This document shows, one piece after another, positions 1-8,027 of a stretch of DNA of 64,000 bases. Below the pieces are notes generated by a model, which was not told the origin of the DNA, ran no database searches, and worked only from the letters and a program-made list of their open reading frames with translations. The translations under genes and the position numbers were made by a program. The DNA lies in assembly GCA_045110475.1 (NCBI GenBank), contig JBGCGC010000018.1:10152-74151 (forward strand). The letters are read 5' to 3'. This DNA is from Granulosicoccus sp045110475. GTDB taxonomy: Bacteria; Pseudomonadota; Gammaproteobacteria; Granulosicoccales; Granulosicoccaceae. The first letter of the stretch is position 1; every line of letters begins with the position of its first letter.

Positions 1-1
1 T

Positions 2-403
2 CAGTCGCTGGGTGGCTTGCACTTGTCAGCAGGTGATCTGATAAAAATCGAAGTAGAACCTGCGCAGGATTCTCAGATTCACTGCTATTACCGTGACGGC
101 GAAGGGTTGGTCACCAGACTATTTCCCAACAGATTCAACGCAGAAAGCCTGGTACGCTCAGGTGAAACACTGGTTTTGCCGGAATCTGATGAGTGGCAGC
201 TCTCGGCAACCATTGCCGGGGCCAGTGAAGACTTTATGTGTATCGCCATAGCACCCGAATGGTTTGATCAGCTGAGTGTGATTCCCCTGCTTCCTGATCT
301 TCAGCCAAAACCGGCGGCTGATCTTAGCCAGATCTACAACCGCTACAAGGAGGCCATGGGTACCAAGCTGATAAAACAAAGTATCAGCATCGCCGTGCAC
401 TAG
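2..403 (+). CDS. DUF4384 domain protein, 5'-truncated by the window edge
   Basis: The reading frame is open from base 2, so the gene begins upstream and only its last 133 codons are visible. The TTG at 17 is just the first start-like codon, not a convincing start. The visible part resembles DUF4384: a small beta-rich domain with a 'IHCYYRDGEG...RLFPN' core and a following 'AGASEDFMCIA' strand. Such domains sit at the C-terminus of secreted or envelope proteins in Proteobacteria and are thought to bind ligands; no reaction is known. An OmpA-like gene follows 71 bp downstream on the same strand, which suggests a shared envelope function. The family call rests on pattern memory. Confidence 0.6.
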   Translation, partial: QSLGGLHLSAGDLIKIEVEPAQDSQIHCYYRDGEGLVTRLFPNRFNAESLVRSGETLVLPESDEWQLSATIAGASEDFMCIAIAPEWFDQLSVIPLLPDLQPKPAADLSQIYNRYKEAMGTKLIKQSISIAVH

Positions 404-474
404 CATCGATTACTCATGCCTGAAAATCAACCCGACGAATCAGTACAATTTAATTAACTCATCAAGGACAGCAA

Positions 475-1086
475 ATGAACACGTCTGATAACAAATCAAT
501 CTCTCCGACCCATTACGCAGGATGTTCACTCAAAGTGGCAGCAGTTGCCTGTCTCGCGCTGATGTATTCTGGATTGGGGCACACCGCTGATGCTACTGAT
601 TTCACCGAAAGAGACACAATTTTCTATAGCGAGCCTCCCACTGCTGAAGATCTGGGGCAACACCTGTTTCCAGCTCTTGAGAACACAGGTCTGACACGCG
701 GAATCTCGTTCAAGGAATCTAAAACGCAGTCATCGGTGGATAAATCCGTGAGTATGCCGGTGCTCTTCCATTTCGGGAAAACGTCGGTGATAGAAGAATC
801 GCGCCCATTCCTTGACAGGATTGGTCAGATGTTGCTCAAACCCGAATACGTTAATCAGAAACTGGTTGTAGAAGGACATACCGATGCTGTGGGTACCACC
901 ACTAACAACCAGCGCCTGTCGGAACTCAGAGCGCTTGCCATCAAGGAATATCTGGTATCGCAATTTGCTATCGACCCGTATCGGCTGTTTCCAACAGGAA
1001 AAGGCGAAAGCCGATTAATTGAACCTGAAGCGCCAACGGACAGAGCTAACCGGCGTGTGGAATTTCTACCCTACCGGGAACAATAG
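475..1086 (+). CDS. OmpA-family peptidoglycan-binding protein
   Basis: A 203-residue exported protein. The N-terminus is polar, followed by a hydrophobic stretch (about residues 19-34) ending near HTADA, consistent with a signal peptide. The C-terminal half (about 95-200) is an OmpA-like domain: 'VVEGHTDAVGTTTNNQRLS' is the family's characteristic GHTD-(x)n-N-x-x-LS motif, and 'ANRRVEF' supplies the conserved Arg-Arg-Val strand. In this family the Asp and Arg hold the diaminopimelate side chain of peptidoglycan. The protein has no beta-barrel, so it probably acts as a periplasmic or outer-membrane anchor. AAGGA lies just upstream of the ATG. It shares strand and neighbourhood with the DUF4384 gene. 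Confidence 0.85.
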   Translation: MNTSDNKSISPTHYAGCSLKVAAVACLALMYSGLGHTADATDFTERDTIFYSEPPTAEDLGQHLFPALENTGLTRGISFKESKTQSSVDKSVSMPVLFHFGKTSVIEESRPFLDRIGQMLLKPEYVNQKLVVEGHTDAVGTTTNNQRLSELRALAIKEYLVSQFAIDPYRLFPTGKGESRLIEPEAPTDRANRRVEFLPYREQ

Positions 1087-1310
1087 ATCCCGGTATTTGG
1101 CCAACACTTGCATGATTTTTTTGCAGTCAATCAGCGCAAGCAGTGCGATGGTAGTGCGGGACAGGCGTAAGCGATTTCCGACAGAGGTTCAAACGAGACG
1201 CTTGTGGTAGTACACTGACGCTACCGGGACACTCTTGATCTGTTCCGGGATATTCGCATGCGAATGATCCATGCACTGACCATACATCGAACGGACAGCA
1301 AAGATTGACG

Positions 1311-2255
1311 ATGACAAAGCCTGCGATATTGAGTTTTGAAACCTACGATTCGTGGGACAGTGAACCCATGAGTGAACTGTTCGAGGTGCATCGTCTGCCT
1401 GCCGATGGCAATCCTGAAAGTATGCCCGGGCAAGTCAGGGAACAGATCAAAGCGTTTGCCTTTAAAGGGCACAGCAAGCTGGATTCAACGCTTATGGATG
1501 CGTTCCCCAATCTGGGCCTGATAGCCAACTACGGTGTGGGTTATGACACGATTGACGTTGCGTATGCATCAAGCAAAGGGATCAGCGTCACTAACACGCC
1601 CGATGTACTGACAAATGATGTTGCTGATCTAGCGGTGGGAATGCTGATTGCGTTGTCACGAAACATCGTGGGTGCATCCGAGTGGGTTCGTTCAGGTCAA
1701 TGGGCATCTTCCGGGGCGTTTCCCATACAAAGGACGCTGTCAGGTACCTCTGTAGGGATCGCAGGCATGGGACGTATTGGCCGTGCAATAGCCGATAGGT
1801 TACAGAATTTCGATATGCAGCTTCACTATTTTGCACGCTCTGAAAAAGACACCCCCAACTGGCAATATCACGACGATGTTATCTCGCTGGCATCGGCTGT
1901 TGACATCATGGTCGTTGCGGTATCAGGCGGGCCAGATACGGTGGATATCATATCCCGCGATGTCATGCGTGCACTGGGATCTGACGGTTTGCTTGTCAAT
2001 ATTTCCCGTGGTACCACCGTGGACGAAGAGGCTTTGATAGAGCTGCTGAGCAATAATGAACTGCGCGGTGCGGCGCTGGATGTGTTTGAAAACGAGCCGC
2101 GTATCGACCCACGATTCCACAACCTCGACAACGTCCTTCTACAACCCCACCAATCCTCAGGCACCGTAGAGACGCGCAAGGCCATGGGTGCATTGCAGCG
2201 TGAGAATTTGAAGGCTTTTTTTGCCGATACGCCGTTGATTACACCAGTAAGCTGA
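1311..2255 (+). CDS. D-isomer-specific 2-hydroxyacid dehydrogenase (glyoxylate/hydroxypyruvate reductase type)
   Basis: A 314-residue NAD(P)H-dependent oxidoreductase expected to interconvert 2-oxoacids and D-2-hydroxyacids in the cytoplasm. The Rossmann motif 'GIAGMGRIGRAIADRL' (GxGxxG) lies near residues 147-162. The catalytic Arg is in 'NISRGTTVDE', the Glu in 'FENEP' and the His in 'QPHQSSGT', in the usual order. An in-frame TTG exists at 1305, but the ATG at 1311 gives the more usual N-terminus (MTKPAIL). The gene is convergent with the box operon and ends 27 bp from its last gene, so it is probably a separate unit. Substrate cannot be told from sequence; glyoxylate or hydroxypyruvate are common in the family. 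Confidence 0.88.
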   Translation: MTKPAILSFETYDSWDSEPMSELFEVHRLPADGNPESMPGQVREQIKAFAFKGHSKLDSTLMDAFPNLGLIANYGVGYDTIDVAYASSKGISVTNTPDVLTNDVADLAVGMLIALSRNIVGASEWVRSGQWASSGAFPIQRTLSGTSVGIAGMGRIGRAIADRLQNFDMQLHYFARSEKDTPNWQYHDDVISLASAVDIMVVAVSGGPDTVDIISRDVMRALGSDGLLVNISRGTTVDEEALIELLSNNELRGAALDVFENEPRIDPRFHNLDNVLLQPHQSSGTVETRKAMGALQRENLKAFFADTPLITPVS

Positions 2256-2282
2256 CTGACAGGTGCAGCTGAAGTAGCAGGC

Positions 2283-3827
2283 TCAAAGCTGACGTGCATC
2301 AACATCAGAGATTCGTATACCTTTCTCGGCACACTGTTTCAGCAGTGGACTTACCTGCCATGCAATCCTGTCTTCCTCACTCAGGCGCTCTAGCTGCGTC
2401 ACAATAAACTTGGCATCAAGCGTATCCGCAAAGTGCATCAGCCCTCCTCGCCAACGTGGAAAGCCGTAGCCGACTATTGTAATTAGGTCAATGTCTGACG
2501 CTTTTTGTGTAATGCCTTCCAGAAGTATGTCAGCGGCCTCATTGATCATTGCCAACAACAGTCGCTCACGAATCTCATCAGCGGAATAGTCAACACGTTC
2601 GATTTTCGCAAAATGGGCTTCTTCAATAGCCAGATCTGCAACAATCGGATCATCCACCCGACCACCACCACCTGGGTAGCGGTACCAGCCTGCTCCCGTT
2701 TTCCTGCCCAGCTTGCCAAGCTCGATCATCCGATCAGCAATCGGAATATAGCGTCGCGCAGGATCGCGGCTGGCCTGCTTGCGTTGTCGCCTGGCATATG
2801 CAATGTCAAGTCCGATAAGGTCCTGTGCTGAATAGGGCCCCATGGCGTAGCCAAATTCCACCATGGCTTCGTCAATTTCCCACGGAGTGGATCCATCCAT
2901 CAAAACCGTGTCAGCAGCCTCACGATAGCGTTCCAGAATGCGTTTGCCCACAACGCCGACACGCTCATCGCTGTCCGAAGTCTCGACAGTGTCAGCAAGG
3001 ATCTCTGACACCGGTTTTGCATTGTGCTCTACATGCAAAACATGCCGAAGTGCGATTGCCTGTTCTGCGTTCCGCAAGGAAACGAAGGCGTCCCATTCGA
3101 CTGCCAGGCCTTCATGGAACGACAAGGCAAGGCCACGTTCAATCACATCAATAACCTGTAGTGGCGCTATCTGTCCGGGATTGTCGGTATCCGCCTGATT
3201 ACGCGCAGCATCGAGAAGTTCCTTGTTGATCTCGGGCGCGGGCAATTCCTGAACAGGCACCAGGCAGCCGAGTTCTTCGGTATTGACCATGAACGCAGCG
3301 TCCACGGGTACATCGTCTATCTCATTAACCAGTCCAGCGCTGAAGGCAGCCTTCGCATCCAGAATTTTGGCACCACATATCATATCGAGTGTGGTTGCAA
3401 GCCCCACCAATCGCGGTAAGCGTTGTGTTCCCCCGGCACTGGGTACCACCCCAAGCGTCACATCAGGCAGGCCAATCCTCGCGCTACTACTCATGATTCG
3501 CATTCGGCATGCCATGGCAATCTGTGCTGCACCCCCATGTGCCACTCCCTCGATAGCCGCTATCCACGGCACAAAGCTTTCTTCTATTGCATTGAGTACG
3601 TCCGACAGGCGTGGTGTAGTCGTTAGGCTGTCGACCAGACAAACGTCAGCGTCTGCCGGGATTCCCACGCCTTTACCATTGAATATAACTCTGTCGAGAC
3701 ACTCTTTCTCGGCCCAGCGAACCGCGTCAAGTAGCTCTTTGCGCATCGTCGATGAGATGATATACACCGTCGGGTAGGCTATCTCGACATAGCCAACATA
3801 CGCTTCTCGATGTCTGGCAACGCTCAT
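2283..3827 (-). CDS. Enoyl-CoA hydratase/3-hydroxyacyl-CoA dehydrogenase fusion lacking the NAD-binding domain
   Basis: A 514-residue protein. Residues about 10-190 are a crotonase domain, with 'AIEGVAHGGAAQIAMAC' and 'GLPDVTLGVVPSAGGTQRLP'. Residues about 290-510 are the two helical 3-hydroxyacyl-CoA dehydrogenase C-terminal units ('KRILERYREAADTVL' and 'GYGFPRWRGGLMHFAD'). The Rossmann domain that normally lies between them (about 180-190 residues) is absent. A beta-1-like 'ERVGVVG' runs straight into the C-terminal domain. The two crotonase glutamates are replaced: Gln102 where the first is expected and Asp122 for the second. Start ATG 3827 lies 7 bp after boxR, so it is co-transcribed. 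In the box pathway this position would serve beta-oxidation of 3,4-dehydroadipyl-CoA; whether this protein is active is doubtful. Confidence 0.85.
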   Translation of the reverse strand: MSVARHREAYVGYVEIAYPTVYIISSTMRKELLDAVRWAEKECLDRVIFNGKGVGIPADADVCLVDSLTTTPRLSDVLNAIEESFVPWIAAIEGVAHGGAAQIAMACRMRIMSSSARIGLPDVTLGVVPSAGGTQRLPRLVGLATTLDMICGAKILDAKAAFSAGLVNEIDDVPVDAAFMVNTEELGCLVPVQELPAPEINKELLDAARNQADTDNPGQIAPLQVIDVIERGLALSFHEGLAVEWDAFVSLRNAEQAIALRHVLHVEHNAKPVSEILADTVETSDSDERVGVVGKRILERYREAADTVLMDGSTPWEIDEAMVEFGYAMGPYSAQDLIGLDIAYARRQRKQASRDPARRYIPIADRMIELGKLGRKTGAGWYRYPGGGGRVDDPIVADLAIEEAHFAKIERVDYSADEIRERLLLAMINEAADILLEGITQKASDIDLITIVGYGFPRWRGGLMHFADTLDAKFIVTQLERLSEEDRIAWQVSPLLKQCAEKGIRISDVDARQL

Positions 3828-3834
3828 GAAAAGC

Positions 3835-4767
3835 TCAGTTGGTGGTCTCTTGCCGCAATGCGTCGCTGGCGAGTAGATTATGAGACTGGATAAGTGCCGA
3901 CAAGTCACCGAGCGATTCATTGACGGTTTTGCCACTGGTATTGAGGTGGTAATCAGCCTGTCTGTAGCGCGACTCTCTGATCCGGAGAATTTCCCGCAGT
4001 TGCGCCATCGCACGCGGGTTACCCGCCATCGGCCGCAAGTCACCCTGCGCACGTACGCGCTCCATGTGCTCAGTTGGGTCGGCCTTTAACCAGATTGTAT
4101 GACATCGCTCTAGCAGCTCGGCGAACGTCTGGCTCTGTTCCACTAGCCCGCCTGCCACTGCCAACACGATCCGATCATGGCTCGCAATAATGGCCTTCAG
4201 GGTATCCGCCTCAAGCGTCCTGAATCCCTCTTCGCCATACAACGCAATGATCTCTCCAAGTGGTATCCCGGCACTGCGTTCTATTTCGGCATTGAGTTCG
4301 ACGAACGGTATGTCCAGTGTTTGCGACAGCTGTGCTCCAAGTGTTGATTTTCCTGCACCACGAAGACCGATCAGACATAGACGCTCTGATTTGCGTTCGC
4401 GAAAGTGCTCAGGATCGAGGGTGCGCAGAACGTGTGCCCGGGTTGACGCATCGGCCTGTCGATAGAGCTCAACCAGCCGCGTCACCTCGTCAGACAGGCC
4501 ATCATGACTACGAACGAGTTCGTCGACAGTGAGCTCGAGGGCCAGAGCAAGTCTCTGCAACAGTCCGATTGATATATTTCCCTGCCCACCTTCGAGCTGC
4601 ACAAGGTAGCGCGTTGACACACCCGATCGTTCAGACAACTCACGGCGGGAATAGCGCTTTGATTTACGCGCTGCCAGAACACGTGCACCGACTTGCTGAA
4701 TCATGGCTGCCGCAGAGGCTTCTTGCTCTGTTGCGTGATCATCTGTGCCGTGAGCTTTGCTACTCAT
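3835..4767 (-). CDS. boxR: BoxR/BzdR-type regulator (XRE HTH plus shikimate-kinase-like domain)
   Basis: A 310-residue regulator. The N-terminal part carries an XRE/Cro helix-turn-helix ('YSRRELSERSGVSTRYLVQLEGG'-type region). The C-terminal 170 residues form a shikimate-kinase-like P-loop domain with Walker A 'GLRGAGKST'. BzdR and BoxR of Azoarcus have this fusion and sense benzoyl-CoA through the kinase-like domain, releasing repression of benzoate genes. The gene sits inside the box operon between the thioesterase and the hydratase gene, so autoregulation is expected. I chose ATG 4767; a GTG at 4818 would add 17 residues and overlap the thioesterase. The candidate operator is the inverted repeat at 9748-9773. 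Confidence 0.9.
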   Translation of the reverse strand: MSSKAHGTDDHATEQEASAAAMIQQVGARVLAARKSKRYSRRELSERSGVSTRYLVQLEGGQGNISIGLLQRLALALELTVDELVRSHDGLSDEVTRLVELYRQADASTRAHVLRTLDPEHFRERKSERLCLIGLRGAGKSTLGAQLSQTLDIPFVELNAEIERSAGIPLGEIIALYGEEGFRTLEADTLKAIIASHDRIVLAVAGGLVEQSQTFAELLERCHTIWLKADPTEHMERVRAQGDLRPMAGNPRAMAQLREILRIRESRYRQADYHLNTSGKTVNESLGDLSALIQSHNLLASDALRQETTN

Positions 4768-4777
4768 CGACAGGGGT

Positions 4778-5275
4778 TCAGTGGTCTGCGCCTGCAGAGT
4801 CGTCTGCAGCGGTGTCACCGGGTAGTTGGCGTTCTACAATCTTGCGAAGCTCGTCAGGCGGTGGCTGCTTTGTAAAGGTATCTGCCACGATAAACACATT
4901 GACAGAACGAGAGGCGAAGCACACGCGACCGTCCTGCTCACCATCGACGCGAAAAGTGACTGATGTTGTTCCAAGGTGAACGGGCCATACATGGCAGATC
5001 AACTGATGACGAGGAGTTACCGGATGACGAAAGTCCATTTCCAGTCTGACAAATGGCGTACCAACGTTTCGGTCGATCTCCATCTGAAACCAGCCATCAC
5101 CGTCCAGCTGATATTCCCACCAACCGTTTATTGCATCGAGAGCAAACCATGGCAAGCGCCCGGTGTAGGCTATTCTGGCAGGATCACAATCACCCCAGCT
5201 TACACGCAATGGGTGCTGGTGGGCAGTACTCGGTCTTGCTTCCAAGTCAGTACGTCTCCACGTGGTAACGCCCAT
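4778..5275 (-). CDS. Hotdog-fold acyl-CoA thioesterase, likely benzoyl-CoA thioesterase
   Basis: A 165-residue member of the 4-hydroxybenzoyl-CoA thioesterase family. 'WGDCDPARIAYTGRLPWF' near the N-terminus is the family active-site motif, with the nucleophilic/base Asp in 'DCDPA'. The length fits a single hotdog. A benzoyl-CoA thioesterase is encoded in the box cluster of Azoarcus evansii, where it is thought to release CoA when benzoyl-CoA accumulates; the same housekeeping role is inferred here. ATG 5275 overlaps the 3' end of boxA by 29 bp, and boxR follows 10 bp after the stop, so the genes are translationally close. Upstream in-frame starts at 5290 and 5329 would lengthen the overlap. 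Confidence 0.82.
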   Translation of the reverse strand: MGVTTWRRTDLEARPSTAHQHPLRVSWGDCDPARIAYTGRLPWFALDAINGWWEYQLDGDGWFQMEIDRNVGTPFVRLEMDFRHPVTPRHQLICHVWPVHLGTTSVTFRVDGEQDGRVCFASRSVNVFIVADTFTKQPPPDELRKIVERQLPGDTAADDSAGADH

Positions 5276-6449
5276 TTTCACGCATGGCATCGCGCAGCGT
5301 TTGCCAGGGTTGGCCGATTGATTCTGCAATGTTGGTGAACGCCTCCTCCACCCCTTGCTCCATGGACTTCAGTCCACAGATATAGACATAGGTATTAGGA
5401 TCCTGAAGCATCTGCGCTACGGTATCTTCCTCTGCTCGCATTCGATCCTGCACATATTCTTTTGGCTGGTCTGGCAGGCGACTGAAGACTAAGTGTTTTT
5501 GCAATAGCTTCTCAGGTATTTTATTGAGCGGACCAAAATACGGGAGGCTTTCTGGTGTCCGTGCTCCGAAAAACATCACCATACCGCCATCCTGCTCACC
5601 CACCGTGCGCTGGCGCGCCATGGTAAAGGCGCGCATGGGTGCAGATCCGGTCCCGGTACAAATCATTAACAAGCGAGCTGCAGGATCTGATGGCAACAGA
5701 AATGTCGCACCGAAAGGACCGGTGGCATTGACTGTATCGCCTTTGGCCAGATCGCAGATATGGTTAGAACAAACACCATTCTCTTCACGCTTTACTGTCA
5801 ACGAAACATTGTGGTAGCCAGGCCGCTCACCATCACGCGGACTGGACACAGAATACAAGCGCGGCAGATGCGGCTTGCCTTCATCATCCACACCGGGTGC
5901 GATGATGCCCAGTGATTGACCTTCGAGGACCGGAAACGGTTTTCCCTGAAAATCAAGGATGATATGGCGTACATCGGTATCGGCACCCTCTGCCGTAAGT
6001 CGATAATTTCCTTGCACCGTAGCTTCTACTGCATGGCTAAGGTTATAAAGGTTAATCGTCGGTTTGGATGCCGACACAGGCGCACAAGCCTTGCCTCCTG
6101 CTCCCTTATGGGCCTCAGCCAACAGGGCCGCTATGGGATCGACATCACTTTCGTCAAGTCGCTCGCCATCGTTGGACGCCTCGCCCAACGTCACATCGCC
6201 TTGTTCAGGCAACTCGTCCCATTCGTATTGGTCCTCTAAAGAATAGGGTGTGTCGACCACCCGCCATTCATCAATGGATCCTGTTGGGCAAACCGGAATG
6301 CAATCCAGACAATTGTTGCACTTGGAAGCATCCACCACGACATTGTCGTCATTGTGCTCGATGGCCTGTATGGGACAGGTCATCTCGCAGGTATAACAAC
6401 GGATACAGATTTCAGGATCGATCAGGTGCTGTTTAAGCGGGTGGTTCAT
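5247..6449 (-). CDS. boxA: Benzoyl-CoA 2,3-epoxidase reductase subunit BoxA
   Basis: A 400-residue flavo-iron-sulfur reductase that passes electrons from NADPH to BoxB. The N-terminus has two 4Fe-4S ferredoxin motifs, 'CIRCYTCEMTCP' and 'CNNCLDCIPVCP', within the first 60 residues. A ferredoxin-NADP reductase module follows, with the FAD-binding 'RLYSVSSPRDG' and a nucleotide-binding 'MICTGTGSAPMRAF'. ATG 6449 is chosen because MNHPLKQHLIDPE gives the standard start and GAGG overlaps the boxB stop just upstream. The gap to boxB is 10 bp. Together BoxAB convert benzoyl-CoA and O2 to 2,3-epoxybenzoyl-CoA in the cytoplasm. Confidence 0.96.
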   Translation of the reverse strand: MNHPLKQHLIDPEICIRCYTCEMTCPIQAIEHNDDNVVVDASKCNNCLDCIPVCPTGSIDEWRVVDTPYSLEDQYEWDELPEQGDVTLGEASNDGERLDESDVDPIAALLAEAHKGAGGKACAPVSASKPTINLYNLSHAVEATVQGNYRLTAEGADTDVRHIILDFQGKPFPVLEGQSLGIIAPGVDDEGKPHLPRLYSVSSPRDGERPGYHNVSLTVKREENGVCSNHICDLAKGDTVNATGPFGATFLLPSDPAARLLMICTGTGSAPMRAFTMARQRTVGEQDGGMVMFFGARTPESLPYFGPLNKIPEKLLQKHLVFSRLPDQPKEYVQDRMRAEEDTVAQMLQDPNTYVYICGLKSMEQGVEEAFTNIAESIGQPWQTLRDAMRENGRYHVETY

Positions 6450-6459
6450 CAGCTGGGCC

Positions 6460-7911
6460 TCACGCCATATGCAGTTTGACGTACTCGAAGTCGCCGGGCT
6501 TGTTGTCGATTCCGACTTTGGGTGGAGCAATCCAGGTGGCATATTCACCCGGTGCAAAGTTGGGCTTCATGAGGGATTGAACAAATGCGCCATCATCCCT
6601 GGTGGGCAACCACTGGCCGCTCTTGCTGTCCCAATCGGCTTCAGAGATGATGTTGCCTTCAGGGTCTGCCTTGATAGCCGCAAACACACCAATCTGCCGA
6701 TGAAAGGCCTCATGCGGCAGTTTCAGTTCAAAATCGATGCCCGCCTTTTTAATGGCCTTATTCCAGCGACCTACGCCACCCGCAGCATCACGGACATAGT
6801 CATCACGCAAGCGCATGTTTATCGCGGTAAGAGCCGGTACTTCCTGTTCCTGGATTTTCCCATCCACGATATTACTGACTTTGTAGGTGTCGTCCTGCAG
6901 GCGATGATCATCCTCGATACGATGTTCCATATAACGACCCTTGATGCCGGCGTTAAATGCATTGGCCGCATTGGTCGATACTTCCTGCCCGAAAAGGTCA
7001 AGCGATAAGGTGTAATGCAGATTGAGTTTTTTCTGAATAGTGGGAAGATCAATAACTCCGAGATCGCGTATGTTGCCAATATCGCCAGGATCGCTGATAC
7101 CAGCCTTGTTCATCGCTTCACACGTTGCCTGAATGGTACGCCCTACGCCTGTCTCACCAACGAACATATGATGCGCCTCCTCCGTCAGCATGAACCGGCA
7201 GGTTCTGCTCAACGGGTCGAAGCCAGATTGGGCCAACGACTCAAGCTGCATTTTGCCATCGCGGTCAGTGAAATAGGTAAACATGAAAAACGAAAGCCAG
7301 TCCGGTGTTTCTTCATTAAAAGCGCCCAGCATACGTGGAGCCTCTTCCGATCCTGATGAGCGACGCAGCAGATCATCCGCTTCTTCACGTCCGTCTTTTC
7401 CGAAGTATTTTTGTAGCAGATAAACCATCGCCCACAAGTGGCGACCTTCCTCGACATTCACCTGAAAAAGGTTACGCAGGTCATAAAGTGAAGGTGCCGT
7501 CAATCCAAGAAAGCGCTGTTGTTCAACTGAGCCCGGCTCAGTATCGCCCTGAATAACGATGAGTCGTTTAACCATATTGCGGTACTCACCTGGCACTTCC
7601 TGCCATGCCGGCTTGCCCTGATGCTCTCCACAAGGTATCAACCTGTCTTGTACCTGCGGTGCTAACAGCACGCCCCAGCGATATTCAGGCATTTTCACGT
7701 AGTCGAACTTGGCCCAGCCCTTGGGATCTACACTTACCGCAGTACGCAGGTAGACCATCGACTCCTGAAAGTTCTGTGGAATGAGCTTATTCCACCAGTC
7801 AATGTATCCGGGGTGCCACTTTTCAAGTGCCTTTAGAACTTTCTTATCCTGCCCCAGACCTACATTGTTGGGGATGCGCGTGTCATAACTGACGTCAAGT
7901 GTGTCGACCAT
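6460..7911 (-). CDS. boxB: Benzoyl-CoA 2,3-epoxidase oxygenase subunit BoxB
   Basis: A 483-residue class I di-iron protein that inserts one oxygen atom of O2 into the aromatic ring of benzoyl-CoA. Ferritin-like iron-binding motifs are visible as 'VEEGRHLWAMVY' and 'LTEEAHHMFVGE'. Length and the N-terminal sequence (WHPGYIDWWNKLIPQNFQ region) match the BoxB family. It lies between boxC and boxA in the usual order C-B-A. The gap to boxC is 116 bp (7912-8027), longer than the others in the operon. The boxA ribosome-binding site overlaps the boxB stop codon, which should couple their translation. Confidence 0.97.
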   Translation of the reverse strand: MVDTLDVSYDTRIPNNVGLGQDKKVLKALEKWHPGYIDWWNKLIPQNFQESMVYLRTAVSVDPKGWAKFDYVKMPEYRWGVLLAPQVQDRLIPCGEHQGKPAWQEVPGEYRNMVKRLIVIQGDTEPGSVEQQRFLGLTAPSLYDLRNLFQVNVEEGRHLWAMVYLLQKYFGKDGREEADDLLRRSSGSEEAPRMLGAFNEETPDWLSFFMFTYFTDRDGKMQLESLAQSGFDPLSRTCRFMLTEEAHHMFVGETGVGRTIQATCEAMNKAGISDPGDIGNIRDLGVIDLPTIQKKLNLHYTLSLDLFGQEVSTNAANAFNAGIKGRYMEHRIEDDHRLQDDTYKVSNIVDGKIQEQEVPALTAINMRLRDDYVRDAAGGVGRWNKAIKKAGIDFELKLPHEAFHRQIGVFAAIKADPEGNIISEADWDSKSGQWLPTRDDGAFVQSLMKPNFAPGEYATWIAPPKVGIDNKPGDFEYVKLHMA

Positions 7912-8027
7912 GAGTGTCTCCGAAGCGGTATGTTTGCTATCCAGTAAATTGTTTGATGACTTGCCGAATTCACGACAGGCCGACTATTCTCACTAACGGC
8001 ACTGGTTTGTACCGCGAGCGAGGCTGA

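Noticed and set aside
3825..4052. Upstream extension of the hydratase/dehydrogenase frame by 75 codons
   Set aside because: It lies inside boxR in another frame, has Arg-rich non-family sequence, and the ATG at 3827 fits the operon spacing.
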